The translations under genes and the position numbers were made by a program. Below, piece by piece: positions 1 through 12,271 of a DNA stretch of 64,000 bases. The first letter of the stretch is position 1, and every line of letters begins with the position of its first letter. The stretch covers positions 77,321,103-77,385,102 of the forward strand of contig CAMZMU010000117.1 in NCBI GenBank assembly GCA_947311845.1, written 5' to 3'. Source of the DNA: Poa pratensis (lineage: Eukaryota > Streptophyta > Magnoliopsida > Poales > Poaceae). Below the pieces are notes generated by a model. The model made no database searches. It saw nothing but the letters and a program-made list of their open reading frames with translations, and was not told the DNA's origin.

Positions 1-401
1 ATGGAATACAATAGCAAATTTATTAACACGTGGCCAATTCCAATGGAAAAATAAGTGTGCATAATTATTCACTAATGATAAATTATATATACTTTGGAAT
101 TGGAAATTATGTAATCAAACTCTGTTTTTGGAGGAATATTATTACTGTTCTTATAATTACCTACGACGAGAAGGAATTTAATGTATACTTCTCTATCGGA
201 ACTTTTGGTTATGTATGCTATTTAGAAAAGGAAGGGTGTAATTATTGCTCATCGGAAAGGTTAGTGTATTATGGAATTAACACAACGGTCTCATGTTCTA
301 TTGATAATTCGTTGGAAGTTGGTTGTGAAGATAACTCCATAGGGAGGAATACTGATAATAGGAACAAATGCTCGAAATTAATCACTGATGGTATTCACGA
401 C
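1..401. other. AT-rich flank, left part of the sequence split by the gypsy element at 402
   Basis: This stretch ends exactly at the target duplication ACGAC (397-401) and continues in style at 9710, after the second ACGAC copy (9705-9709). It is AT-rich with many GGAATT-like words, like the sequence beyond 9710. The open frame across it has no recognisable domain and is not proposed as a gene. It is probably part of the same retrotransposon-derived sequence as 9710-13560. Confidence 0.5.
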
Positions 402-1809
402 TGATAATCCTCAAGAGCAAGGAATCACTGTAGCACAATTTGATAAGTATTTGAGTGTCGAAGCCACGAGGAGCTGAAGGTAAAACTATCTATTCTCTAA
501 AGCCCTATAACCCTCTTATATGGCCGTTTGTGCAAAGCAATAAGTTTAAATATGAAAGAAACTAACTAATGAAAGCAAGTGATGTGGAATAGGTTTATCT
601 AGTAACAAGTTTCTCAATCAAGTTTCAAACGCAAATTTCTTAGAACAAGTTTCTCAAAGTAGCAAGTAGCAAATATTTCAAGGGAGCAAATGTTCTAGCA
701 ATTGTTATTTCATTCGTGTGGTTGTCACAATTAGTAAAGCACATGTTTTAGTCTTAATTGTTTCTTCTAGGAAGGAGCCATAAATAGGTGTAGCCAAGTA
801 AATGAACTAAAAACCCTTATGATGGATCTCATGGCCAAGTAAATGAGCACACAAGAATTATTAAGACATAAAAGTCCCACCATATCCTTAACTTCTAAGG
901 TCCCCTATATATATATCCCCAATAAAGTAACTTCATGACCCGGGTCTCAGGTTTACATGTCCTCCCAAGTCTCCCCCACTCCATTATATTACCGGTGATC
1001 ACCTTACATGCATTCCCCAACATATGTGTGCACTCATATATTGTACATAAAGACAATCATAAAAGATAACAAAACTTGTATGCAACCAATCAACGAACTA
1101 TTTCACTATTGCCATGAACAAATCACTTCTCAAACATAGATGGGGAGACACAATAGATCAAGGGAATAGTATATTGCATCATATATCATGTTTGCCAAGA
1201 GTTTATAGTGGAGAGATGGAGATGATCTTGCTGTAGATGTTGATGATGAACACGCCGGAGGGGGGTGGAGCCCTTCGGAGGTGATTCCGGCGGCGTTTCC
1301 CCCCTCCGATCTTCTCCGGCGGCAGCCTTCTGACTCTCTGTTTTGTGGTTTGTGTTTCTCCGCCGCCTCCTCCCGAAACTCAGCGGGGGACTATTTTTAT
1401 AGCCGGTTTTAGGTCAAGACGAAGCCACGGAGACGAAAACGGACGGCATCGGAGCCACGAGGGGGAAAAGAGGGGTCCTCACGCGGCCAGGCAATCTGAC
1501 AGCGTGGGGCCCTCTAGTTTCCAGCTGGTTTGACTTCTGGTCTTCATTTTCATCCCATTGCGTTCGTCTTGAAAATTCTGAACCGTGCTCTTTGGCCTTG
1601 CCCTTTTTGGAGTCCCGAAGCTCCCGGAAAGTCCGAAACACTAAAAAAGACGTTTTCTGAAAAACAGAGTTAGAACCAAAAGAGGGGGGATTGGTTAGAA
1701 AATCTCCGAAATCATTATAAAACATGAATATAACATCATATAAGTTGCAAATATGTAGGAATATCTAGTAATAACATGCAAAGTTCATGTATCCATTTTA
1801 CATGCATCA
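402..1809 (-). repeat. 3' LTR of the gypsy element at 402-9704
   Basis: This 1408-bp repeat matches 8290-9704 in the same orientation, with scattered substitutions and small indels. It starts at plus-strand TGATAATCC and ends CATGCATCA, directly after the left ACGAC duplication. Compared with the other copy it lacks a short internal duplication of CAAGTAGCAAATATCT. A GC-rich segment around 1255-1500 probably corresponds to the transcribed R/U5 part. Open frames inside it are not considered genes. Confidence 0.92.
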
Positions 1810-1824
1810 ACATCCCCAAGCTTA
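1810..1824 (-). other. Polypurine tract of the gypsy element
   Basis: The minus strand reads TTAAGCTTGGGGATGT immediately upstream of the 3' LTR. This is the expected place for the plus-strand primer of reverse transcription. The same sequence precedes the 3' LTR of the second gypsy element (25364-25377). Confidence 0.85.
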
Positions 1825-3045
1825 ACCTATACTCGTCCTCGAGTATGAAGGTGATAAAACTAACATGGACTTTGCATTTTAATACTATCAATGGATATCA
1901 AAGATGATTACTATTGCTACATAAAGTCAAATGATTCATTCTCAAAGGAGTAGTAATATACAAGATAGATTATGAAGTGATATAAAATATTCAATGAAAG
2001 GATGTTCAATGATAATTAACAAAGTGTAACATAGAAGAAAGTACTATGGACCAAATGTATGCATAATGAAAAGTAAAAACATCCTATAATGGTCATAGAG
2101 TACTCTTGTAAATCTGAATATAAAAGGTGGACAGTTTGGAAAGATAGATAAATAAGTAGAGGTAAAACATGAATAAGTTTCATCTAGCTTCCAAATGCTT
2201 CTAATTAAGTTAATGTTTGCAATGTGGTATCCATTTGTGTGGAGCTCTCATTACCCTATCATAGCATATTGAATGGTTAAAGTTTAAAGTGAAAGCAAAT
2301 ATGAGTAATGTGCTTGACAAAGTATGGGTTGAATGCCTCATGCCCCTTGAATACAAGTACCTCTCCAACTGGCTACTCAACTCGGGTCACAAAGCAAGTT
2401 CAAGTTAAAGTCATTGCAAGTAATAATAGCATCATTAAGAGTTGCTCCCAGGGTACCTCTTGTCCCAGGACATAGAACAAGCCCATGTCAAAATGACAAG
2501 ACAAACAAACAAAATGGACAATCTCAGCACTCCTTTATTTAGTATTGTTATAGCTTTTTATTGTGAAGTGCCTCACTGAAGGTCCACCGTGATATGTAAG
2601 TAAATTTCCACCATGAATGATGCATGGCTTGGGTTAGCCGCCCGGTGAGTCTCTCTAGCCATTTATACTTACTCCTCAAACTTACCAAGTTTCCACTTTT
2701 ATTTCACACAATGTTAGGCATCCATAAACAAAAGTACATGATATCAACTAAATATAATTAAGAGCACTGTTGAAAGCTTGCCATGTGACAGCACATATGA
2801 GCTAACTCCCAACCAAGACTCTTGTCAAGCACACAACTTCATAATTTTAATCACAATGGTTCATGTTTATTAAGTGCAATGAAAGTAAAGTGTGCATCAA
2901 GTTCGTGAGAGCTTTTTAACCAACTTTTCCCATAACAATCAATAACATAAACATTTTAATTTGGAAGCAAAGATAATACAATATAACATGATAAACATAC
3001 TTGGAATAGCATAAAACTAACAGGTAGATATGGTGGACTCACTGG
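1825..3045 (-). other. Conserved 3' non-coding block, distal half
   Basis: On the minus strand this matches 24150-25363 of the second gypsy element in the same order, up to the polypurine tract. No open frame of note is present. It is the continuation of 5408-6560, separated from it by the solo LTR at 3051-5402. Conservation between two elements with different LTR bodies suggests selection for a cis function (RNA structure, packaging or 3' processing), or simply recent shared ancestry. Confidence 0.75.
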
Positions 3046-3050
3046 AAAAA

Positions 3051-5402
3051 TGTAACACCCCAAGCCAACCTAGCACTTGGGATGCTACCACATTCATTAC
3101 ATAATAAAATAATTAAGACTTTTATACGAAAATTCGACAGAGTGTCCTCTCTTTTTAGATGCATCCACAAGTCAGAGCAAGATATAAACAAGATCACTAG
3201 TAAAAATCTCAAACAAAAATAGCGGCAACGATGAACCATAAATATAACCTGACACCACAACTTCATAAAACTACCAACCAAGAACAATAATGATAACCAT
3301 AGCCAACGGACGAATAACCAATCACTATTTAAATAACAAATTTCCACAAGTCTACATAACCGTTTATGACAAAGTGTAACTCCTAATGATTGTTCTAAGA
3401 AAATGGTGATGAATATGTGAATCGTGAGTTCATGAAGGTGTGCTACTCCCATAACTCCCCATGCATGTCGTCTTGATTTTTCACCTAAAAACATTAAAGC
3501 AACAAGGGTGAGTACAAAGACTCAACAAGTTCATAACAAATAGTAAACCTTACATAAATCAAAACACCGAGTCATCATTAAACATTATTCATTCATCAGC
3601 ATATATAAAGATGTCCTACATGTCTATATGCTCATCTCATCTCATCTCATGGCGGATACCGGTATCGCTTGAGTGGACACCCGTCGGCATCCACTCACTC
3701 CAACTTGTGGAGGGTGCCTCCAATGTGGGTCGCAACCCATCAAAGGAGGTCTCATGGTGCCCATCGAAGTAGGTCACTTTAACGTCATTATCATCATGGG
3801 TATGCAAGTATGCATAAAGTGCACATGTCATCATCATAATCATTATCATTTCATCATGGAAACATCATAGACATAAGAGACAAGATTTATAATTAAATCA
3901 AGTGAAGAGAGATATGCAAAATCCACTATCCATCATGAACTTGCCTCAACCGTGTGGATCGAACCGTGAATTGTAGATTTCCGGATCGAAAGTACTAACA
4001 CCTGTTATTGAAAAGACATATCACTCAATACTCATCATCACTTCAACAACATACAAGCCGTAAATCGCATCGCTCCTACGCTCTCAATAAAAGTGACCTC
4101 ACAAGGTATAAAGAATACTCGAGATCAACTACACAATAATTCTCACGTCTAGTATTGATAGAATCTGAACATTAGCGTCTTAATTCCCTCAGTCTTAAGC
4201 ATTATTGTAATTCTGTCCAGCATGGACAAATCATTCAATATATTCATAAGATTTAATATTCAACACGAAATCTTGCAAACAGGATGACATTGTAATACCA
4301 GAAAACATTCTCCACATTTTTTTATGTTTATGCCTTAATTAAATTCCAAAATTAACAAGGTCTTAAGCTGCAAAGTAGACCGCTGCCTGCACAAAACTAC
4401 AACCTGGACAGATCACTGAACTAACAACTGCTTGCAATCTGTTCAACCAAATAGCATAATAGAATACTCTATGGAAAGCTAGAAACAAGGTCTAGAACTT
4501 TTATTCGGAGAGTATGTCGAAATTATGGACAGATCAAACCAGATCTTAAGTCAGAGTTCAGTGTCTGAAGGAACCAGCTAGAGTACATTCTTTAACTGAA
4601 CCTCCGAACAGAACAGCACACGCTAGAACTGAATCAGGTTTAGACAATGGAGCAACTAGCAAACTGTAGATTGGTTCGGTGCTCTAAGTCAAGACGTGAT
4701 TCCTGAAAACTATTTGCTGCTATAGTAACCGATGTAGTACAAGGGAATAAACAAACCACAACTTATCAACCCAGGTTACACAACGCCCTTTATATATCCA
4801 TTCTACTTGTACCTATGCAGCAACGTTCAAAGCTCTATGAGGAGCAACTCACACTAATACCTAGAAGCATCTAAGGCGAGCACTCACCCGGCAACCATGC
4901 AGCTCCTTGACAGATGCTGCTTCCACGCTGAGATGGGGTAGCATAGACGAACACGGCAGCGACGGCGCAGATCACGAGTCGGTAGCGGCGGCGAACTGGA
5001 GGGCACCAACGCTGGAAAAGATTAGGGCAAAGAGGTGGCGGCTATGACCTCCCTCGGCTACACTAAATGGCCACGGCAGATGGGCAGTACCAGTCCGGCT
5101 CATGTACAAGAAGCCCAGCCCAAGCCAGACCGTTTCTCTCTTTCCTCACAGGTTATAGAAATAAAACAAATATGGCTATTGTTGGACTAACAAAAGTACA
5201 CGAGGGCAATTGGTTGTTACTACCAGTTTTAAACTGCAGGTCAAGAGATCAAGTTCTTTTACACAGTATTTTTGTTTTGCTTTTTTTGTTTTTCTATGTC
5301 TTTCTGTTTGCAAAACATATTTAAATATCCTCAGAGGCCTATTTGTTTTCAACAGGATGGATTTAGACACAAACAGTCGACATTAGATTTTGGGGTATTA
5401 CA
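3051..5402 (-). mobile_element. Solo LTR (or small LTR-derived element) nested in the gypsy element
   Basis: The insert begins TGTAACACCCC and ends GGGGTATTACA, an imperfect inverted end pair with TG/CA termini typical of LTRs. It is flanked by AAAAA on both sides (3046-3050, 5403-5407). The uninterrupted target can be read from the second gypsy element near 24145-24165, where the two flanks join directly. No internal second copy of the termini was found, so a solo LTR of 2352 bp is the simplest reading. A minus-strand TATATAAA lies at 4790-4797. Open frames (for example 3039-3494) show no known domain. The poly-A duplication is low complexity, so the TSD alone is weak evidence. Confidence 0.75.
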
Positions 5403-5407
5403 AAAAA

Positions 5408-6560
5408 CTTTGGTTGAAGGTGTTGGAAAACAAGTTTTTACTTGTTGGAATTTTTTGGGCTAGCAAAAGGGAGAAAGTTGACCGTCTAAATGCATGCATA
5501 AGTGTCCATAGAACTAACCAATCCATGTTAAACAAAGTAAAGTGACATTCAGCATCAAAACATGAATAAAAGATAGCTCTTGATAAAACACTTGCAAATT
5601 AATACTCATTAAAAAGCACATGAATCATGCAACTATATGTATCTTTTTGAATCAACTCAAACATCCCTTTCCCAATCTTTTTAATAGCATCCAACTTAAT
5701 TCAACCCAAATTTCCAGTAGCTTTCTCATATATAAATGATAGTGGTGGTCTCAAGACAAACAAAAATCAAAATAAAAAGCAAATAAAAGACGCTCCAAGT
5801 TTATGTGATAGGGTGCATTGATCGAAAAACAGAAGTTAGACGTGTGCAAACCGAGAGTGTGTTGGTCCAGTGGGGTTGTCTTCACATCCCCAAGCTTATG
5901 GTCTTCACCATCCTTGGATAGCTCTTGGTGCATCTCCTCTAATCCCTGTGAAAAAACTTCAAAACACCGTTTCTCCCATTTCTTTTCTGTGGGGTGACAT
6001 TAGTAGTGATAGACAAATGAATTGCTTGCTGCATAAAATCCTTAAACAAAAATTCATATGAATGTCCAGAAAGTGTATAATGTTGTATGCCTACTTATAA
6101 ACTCAATTGGATAAAAAAGATTCAAGTTAAAAGTTCAAAGAATGCATCAAACAAAATGGGACAGAATCCGTCCAGAAAAACAGCAGCAGCAAAACGTATT
6201 TTTCTACCCTACTTAAATATGTCAAAAAATCTGAAAAATTCACGCTCACAGAGGATGAAAAGTTGCAACCACAGTTCAAATTTCAGCTCATTCGGAGTTA
6301 CAGAATAGGAATTAAAAATCATACCGTGCACAGATTCGTGCTGGAATAAAATCTCCGAATGCAAAAAGCAACTTTTTCAAGCCAAAATAGGTAAAACTTG
6401 GCACTTTATTAAGAATTCCAGAAACTAAACTAAAAACTAAGTCTCTTGTTACAGCAAGAGGACACAAAGAAAATCAAAAGTAAAAACAACCGGGTTGCCT
6501 CCCGTAAAGCGCTTTCTTTATAGCCATATAGCTAGGCTTACTTACTTGGTATCAAGATGG
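5408..6560 (-). other. Conserved 3' non-coding block, proximal half
   Basis: The minus strand matches 23018-24150 of the second gypsy element, including the segment reading through the GCGGGAGGCAACCCGG region (rc near 6480-6530). It carries three extra copies of the PPT-like word AAGCTTGGGGA (rc at 5887-5897, 6582-6592, 6641-6651). No protein is supported here. Confidence 0.7.
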
Positions 6561-7586
6561 TTGGAGTGAGGTGGCTTGGCATCCCCAAGCTTAAATTCTT
6601 GTACTTATTTGATATATGTAGGGTGAGCCTAGGGGTAACATCCCCAAGCTTGAGTGTTTGTCCCTCGTGATCTTTATTCATCACCCTCAACTCTTCCACT
6701 TGAAAGTTCTCTTCACACAAAACTCATCTTAAAACTTGATTAGAGGGGTTAGTGTCTCCATAAATGAAATCCTCATAGGTACAGCAAAGACATATCATGA
6801 GTTGATTCTACACATTAGCTAATATTACTATGGTTGTGTATTGCTCTTTGATCAATAGAACCACACAAAACACAAGTAATGAGAGTAATGCAAAATAAAG
6901 ACAGAATCTGTCAAAAATGGACAGCCCGTAAAGAGTGAATTTTCAGAGGCACTTACGTTGCTCAAATCAGAAAACTTTGAACTAATGAAATGTGTATTAA
7001 TAACTGAATATTGCTGTCGTAAAATATCAGGTCAAAATTCCTCTTCTGTGATTTTATACATTTTTCGCAGTGAAGCTCAGGCATCTGTTTTCTGGACAGC
7101 AAATCACTATTGTTTAATCCTACCTCTCAAAAGAGGTTATTCTTGCCATTAAGATGAAAAATAAGATACAAAGGTGATGTTACGGTAGTAAACAAGCACC
7201 TTGACTCAAAAACCCAAAACTTAAGCTGAAGATAAAAATCAAAAAGAAACAAAAAGAACCAAGCAAGAATCAAGAGAAACAATCAAAGAAGAAGGAAAAT
7301 ATTTTTGTTGTTTTTGATTTAGCAAAAAGGCAAAAGGAGAAGCAAATATATACAACATAAACACTCTTTTTATTTGGTTTTAGCTTTGGGAAAAGTTTTA
7401 ATGATAGAGACTTTGCAACGGTTCCATTGGCATGAACAACACATGTTCAAGGTCGACCCCAACTTCTCCATTACTCATCCTTCTCATTTACTTTCCCAAA
7501 TTTTATATAAAATGAAAATCTTAAACTAATTGTCACAAAACAGTAGGTAAAGATATTTTACATGTTGTAAAGATATAAAGGTGTGC
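6561..7586 (-). other. Internal non-coding part of the gypsy element
   Basis: This AT-rich stretch lies between the 201-residue open frame and the conserved 3' block. I see no domain, no reverse transcriptase motif and no strong internal repeat in it. Confidence 0.6.
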
Positions 7587-8192
7587 TCAAACCGAATAGG
7601 AAATTAAAGCATAAGGAACACACCACAGAATATTAAACAATTTACTTTTAAGTCTAACTCTCTTCCTATGCATTGGAATTTTATATATGAATAAATAACA
7701 ACAAATTTGAGGTAACCAATGCATATAATAATCAATAGCTTGCATTTTAAATAACATAGAAACATAAAGGGGATTCTTATCTCTTCCTCTCTCATAATAG
7801 TTGCAAGCATTAAAGTTAAACATAACCACATAGTTTTGAATAGAATCACCACATAAAGACTTATCATCTAATGAGCATAATGGATCATCAAACTCAATTA
7901 AATCACTTTCATCCTCAATAGTAGGTGGACTGAAAATATCATATACATCATTGTAATCATCAAAATAAATTTTCTCTTCCAAACTTGGGGGACTAAAAAT
8001 ATCATATTCATCAAAACAAACTTCCCCAAGCTTAAGGTTTTCCTTAGCATTAGCAATAAAGGTGTTCAACGAATTAGTACTACCACAAACATGATTGTTA
8101 TGCAAATAAAATTTAATTTTCTCCTCAAACACTTCATGTCCTAACTCAAGATAGATATTATACAGTTCTATAATTGTTTGGTTGTTTTCCAT
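7587..8192 (-). CDS. 201-residue acidic protein of unknown function in the gypsy element
   Basis: An uninterrupted frame starts MENNQTIIELYNIYLELGHE about 70 bp inside the primer site and ends in a hydrophobic and basic tail. The middle is acidic and contains a short imperfect internal repeat: YDIFSPPSLEE and YDIFSPPTIEDE (residues about 85-115). The C-terminal 60 residues contain an aromatic, cysteine-containing stretch (around residues 155-172) that could associate with membranes, but no clear signal peptide is present. It has no gag, zinc-knuckle or protease motifs. It occupies the place where the related element at 19070 carries gag. Whether it is translated is unknown; a frame of this length in otherwise AT-rich non-coding DNA suggests some past constraint. 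It contains the in-frame KLGE produced by the PPT-like word at 8023-8033. Confidence 0.6.
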   Translation of the reverse strand: MENNQTIIELYNIYLELGHEVFEEKIKFYLHNNHVCGSTNSLNTFIANAKENLKLGEVCFDEYDIFSPPSLEEKIYFDDYNDVYDIFSPPTIEDESDLIEFDDPLCSLDDKSLCGDSIQNYVVMFNFNACNYYERGRDKNPLYVSMLFKMQAIDYYMHWLPQICCYLFIYKIPMHRKRVRLKSKLFNILWCVPYALISYSV

Positions 8193-8261
8193 TTTATAAT
8201 AATGTTTTAGATTTATATGTTAGTATGCAATGCAAACAAGAATAAAAGCTTAGCACAACGC

Positions 8262-8279
8262 TCCCCGGCAACGGCGCCA
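8262..8279 (-). other. Primer binding site, tRNA-Asp type
   Basis: The minus strand reads TGGCGCCGTTGCCGGGGA, ten bases downstream of the 5' LTR. This is complementary to the 3' end of plant tRNA-Asp(GTC) including CCA, from general knowledge of that tRNA. The identical sequence occurs at 20798-20815 in the second gypsy element. Confidence 0.9.
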
Positions 8280-8289
8280 GAAAAGTGCT

Positions 8290-9704
8290 TGATAATCCCC
8301 AAGAGCAAGGAATCACTGTAGCACAATTCGATAAGTATTTGAGTGTCGAACCCACGAGGAGCTGAAGGTAAACTATCTATTCTCTAAAGCCCTATAACCC
8401 TCTTATATGGCCGTTTGTGCAAAGCAATAAGTTTAAATATGAAAGGAACTAACTAATGAAAGCAAGTGATGTGGAATGGGTTTATCTAGTAACAAGTTTC
8501 TCAATCAAGTTTCAAACGCAAGTTTCTTAGAGCAAGTTTCTCAAAGTAGCAAGTAGCAAATATCTCAAGTAGCAAATATCTCAAGGGAGCAAATGTTCTA
8601 GCAATTGTTATTTCATTCGTGTGGTTGTCACAATTAGTGAAGCACATGTTTCAGTCTTAATTGTTTCTTCTAGGAAGGAGCCATAAATAGGTGTAGCCAA
8701 GTAAATGAACTAAAACCCCTTATGATGGATCTCATGGCCAAGTAAATGAGCACACAAGAATTATTAAGACATAAAAGTCCCACCATAGCCTTAAGTTCTA
8801 AGGTCCCCTATATATATATCCCCAATAAAGTAACTTCATGACTCGGTCTCAGGTTTACATGTCCTCCCAAGTCTCCCTCACTCCATTACATTACCGGTGA
8901 TCACCTTACATGCATTCCCCAACATATGTGTGCACTCATATATTGTACATAAAGACAATCATAAAAGATAACAAAACTTGTATGCAACCAATCAACGAAC
9001 TATTTCACTATTGCCATGAACAAATCACTTCTCAAACATAGATGGGGAGACACAATAGATCAAGGGAATAGTATATTGCATCATATATCATGTTTGCCAA
9101 GAGTTTACAGTGGAGGATGGAGATGATCTTGCTGTAGATGTTGATGATGAACACGCCGGAGGGGGGTGGAGCCCTCCGGAGGTGATTCCGGCGGCGTTTC
9201 CCCCCTCCGATCTTCTCCGGCGGCAGCCTTCTGATTCTCTGTTTCATGGTTTGTGTTTCTCCGCCGCCTCCTCAAAACTCCCGGGGGACTATTTTTATAG
9301 CCGGTTTTAGGTCAAGACGAAGCCACGGAGAGAAAACGGACGGCATCGGAGCCACGAGGGGGAAAAGAGGGGTCCTCACGCGGCCAGGGAATCTGACCGC
9401 GTGGGTCCCTCTATTTTACAGCTGGTTGGGCTTCTGGTCTTCATTTTCAGCCCATTGCGTTCGTCTCGAAAATTCTGAACCGTGCTCTTTAGCCTTGCCC
9501 TTTTTGGAGTCCCAAAGCTCCCGGAAAGTCTGAAACACTAAAAAAGATGTTTTCTGGAAAACAGAGTTAGAACCAAAAGGGGGGATTGGTTAGAAAATCC
9601 CCGAAATCATTATAAAACATGAATATAACATCATATAAGTTGCAAATATGTAGGAATATCTAGTAATAACATGCAAAGTTCATGTATGCATTTTACATGC
9701 ATCA
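8290..9704 (-). repeat. 5' LTR of the gypsy element at 402-9704
   Basis: This 1415-bp direct repeat of 402-1809 carries the promoter side of the element on the minus strand. It ends CATGCATCA at 9704, directly followed by the ACGAC duplication. It has an extra copy of a 14-16-bp word near 8555-8585 that the other LTR lacks. Frames within it (9032-9533) are LTR sequence, not genes. Confidence 0.92.
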
Positions 9705-10876
9705 ACGACTTGGTCATGCTCTATAAATAGAATTACGCTTGTAAATTCTGGAATTATAAACTTTAAGTGGGAAGACTATCAGTTTTGGAATTTTACTGCA
9801 ATGTGACATTTGTGGTATATTGGTTTTACACTCCCACTAGAGGTTGAATTATTTTTATCTCATTTACAACTTGGTCACATACCAAGGAAAAAAATTAGTG
9901 GATTATTAATTCTGGAATCTGAACTTAAGTGGGAGGATTATGATACTTCATCGGCATATATTTACTGTATTTTTTACTTGAGGTGGATATATTTATTTAT
10001 TTCATGATTCACTTGATATGGTTATTAATATTTTTGACAATACAAGTCGGAAGGTTTTTGTTGTATTAACATCTCATAGTGAAGTGGAAAATCAGTTTAT
10101 CAAAGGATTACAAGGTTTGAAACTAATTGGTGGGGGAAGTACACTTCAGGAATATTAATTGAAACTAATGTGATGAGCATGGAATTATTCACCGTTGTCT
10201 TATGTCATATACTCCATGGTTGAATGGAGGAATACAACTCTTGGTTATTCACTGGATTATGAAAGCATTACATACTACTATTTGTTGAGTAAGTCATTAT
10301 TTATCACAGTCACTGTTTATATTTTGTGAACTAGAAGGAAGTATTCTATTTATATTTTGGTAGTATGGAATTGGAATCATTGTTTACTACATAGCACACC
10401 AAGATTTAATTTTTAATGTTTATATTCTAGTAGATCAAATGGTATTTCGTTTTTGATCTGGAAAAGGGAAAATTGGTGGAAAGTAGGAATATGATATTTT
10501 CTCATGAAGGGTGTGTTTATTAATAGTCACACTGAAATATATGTGCTAAACTCAAATGAAAACACCAAGTTACACTCCCAACACTAACATGCTTAGGAAA
10601 AGTGGGAGGAATTAAATTGGGCCATCATATCTTGGCTACTATTGTGTGTTATTTGAGGAAGTTACTCTATATTTTAGAGGAAAGAAAAATACTAAACTTG
10701 TTGCTAATGTTAACTATGGGTGGAAACATTGCGGGAAGGAATAAACTCAATGATGAATAATAAAAGTTTGGGAACTTGTTATTTTACCAAACAACCGCAT
10801 GCCTATAGGATGTTATTGGATTTATTTACAAGGAAGTTTAATGCAACATTCTTAGTGGAAGTTACAATTCCAAGTC

Positions 10877-11007
10877 TGTTGTTTAATTCTTTACACAAAG
10901 GAAATATTTATACTTTGTGGAAACTCTGTAATTTAGAGTAGGTGTTGTTGTTTAACTATTTACACAAAGAAAGTGTTATACTTTGTGGAAACTCTGTAAT
11001 TTAGAGG
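10877..11007 (+). repeat. Tandem duplication, two units of about 69 bp
   Basis: The segment beginning TGTTGTTTAATTCTTTACAC (10877-10938) recurs at 10946-11007 with a few changes. Both units end TTTGTGGAAACTCTGTAATT plus TAGAG. It lies in the LTR-like sequence and contains no gene. Confidence 0.85.
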
Positions 11008-11482
11008 AGGTGGAAACAATGACAGTGCTTGCTAATTGAATTGATCAATTCATGTTTTTTTGGAACAAGCTTCACATCAATGAAATATCAGGTCATACGG
11101 TTTTATTACTGATGGAAGATATTAGTATACAAAGGTTACTGTGAATTGTTTTGTGTTATCATTATATGTGCTAACTATGTTCTTATTGGTTTTAAAATAT
11201 CATATTGATAGAAGTGAAAGCTTGGTTCAGTTCTTACTTTCATATGAAAGCTATGTCTAAAGCTTGCATTTTGGGAGTGGAATTACATAGATAATATTTC
11301 GATATATTTTTCTATGGAAAAGTGCAGACCTGTCATGTACCTTTTGATTAAGGTAATGATACTCTGCGAGAAATTATATTTAAACTTGTGAGGAAAAAGG
11401 AAGAATAATTGTCATCCTCAGTTATTGTGGGACATTATTCGTGCGACCTGATCTTAGCCCTGCCGTTGTAATTGTTGCTATA

Positions 11483-12271
11483 TTTTTTTTTTGAACCTAA
11501 GACTGTAGAGCTTACGCTCCACAGCATTTTATTCCATTATCTCAAAGCAACCACAAATTGTACAGAGTTATTTACAGAAAGAACCAGAAGAAAAAATTAA
11601 GGCAGACTGTCAATCCATGATGACAAGCTATGTACATGCTTAGACTTCACCCTATGCACATGCATGGTGACCTTGTGTGTGAAGTTTCTCCTCCAGGACC
11701 TAAAGGAAGGCAACACATTTTGAAAAATTGCATCGTTCCTTTGCTTCCAAATGTGCCAAGGTGCCAAGATCACAACTTCGGTGAAGAAAGGCTTGTTAAA
11801 CTTCTTCGTTGCTCGGAAAAACACCTGCTCAAAAGAGTTCCCAGGATCCCACTGTATTTGCAAATAATTCCATATCCTCGGACTGAAGTTGTAGTGGAAA
11901 AAGAGGTGCATCCAGTCGTCTAATGCCCTTAACGGCACAGCACACAATGAATTTCATCTGGCACATTCCAGTGCCTTCTCCTCAGCATGTCTCTGGTATT
12001 TATCCTATCACTGACCAGCAACCATGCCAAAACCTTTATACGTAACATCACTTTACTCCTCCATATCTCAGCATAAACAGCACTTGCAACATCCTCCTTA
12101 AAACAGTGATGATAGTACCTACCAGAGGTATAAGCCCCATCCTTCCAAACAGTTTTCCAGATATCTTTCTCTTCCGGATTAAGTGCAACATTCCGAATCA
12201 ACTGCTGAAGCTGAAGAAATTCAGCATACGTTTGCTGTGATAAAGGCAGCTGGAACACCCGAGTTCTGTCT
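11483..12271 (-). mobile_element. 5'-truncated LINE (L1-type), 3' end only
   Basis: A T-run (11483-11492) marks the poly-A tail of a minus-strand insertion. A 13-bp target duplication, TAATTGTTRCTAT, flanks it (11469-11481 and 12272-12284, one mismatch). The sequence encodes the C-terminal end of LINE ORF2, the zinc-finger region found after reverse transcriptase in plant LINEs. Loss of the 5' part is the usual outcome of incomplete target-primed reverse transcription. Confidence 0.9.
11597..12258 (-). pseudogene. LINE ORF2 C-terminal fragment (zf-RVT region)
   Basis: Two overlapping minus-strand frames (11929-12258, then 11597-11947) join into one protein across a frameshift or stop near 11930-11945. 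The first contains the SGRYYHHCF... and WRSKVMLRIKVLAWLLVSDR stretch and ends HWNVPDEIHCVLCR, typical of the plant zf-RVT domain with its CxxC. The second continues with WMHLFFHYNFSPRIWNYL and the WHIWKQRNDAIFQN motif that closes this domain in plant LINEs. It is non-functional because the reverse transcriptase is missing and the frame is broken. Confidence 0.85.

Larger units (their letters stand above)
402..9704 (-). mobile_element. Non-autonomous Ty3/gypsy (Athila-like) LTR retrotransposon
   Basis: Two direct LTRs of about 1.41 kb (402-1809 and 8290-9704) enclose 6.5 kb and are flanked by a perfect 5-bp duplication ACGAC (397-401, 9705-9709). On the minus strand each LTR begins TGATGCATGTAAAATG and ends TTATCA. 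Next to the 5' LTR is a primer site matching the 3' end of plant tRNA-Asp, and next to the 3' LTR is a purine tract containing AAGCTTGGGGATG. tRNA-Asp priming is usual for the Athila branch of gypsy elements. No gag, protease, reverse transcriptase or integrase is recognisable, so it must have been mobilised by another element's proteins. The only substantial open frame encodes 201 residues near the 5' LTR. Its 3' non-coding block matches that of the element at 19070-27096. A solo LTR (3051-5402) is nested inside. The LTRs differ at a few percent of sites by eye. Confidence 0.93.

Noticed and set aside
3039..3494. 151-residue minus-strand frame
   Set aside because: Starts outside and runs into the solo LTR; hydrophobic composition comes from AT-rich DNA and no domain is present.
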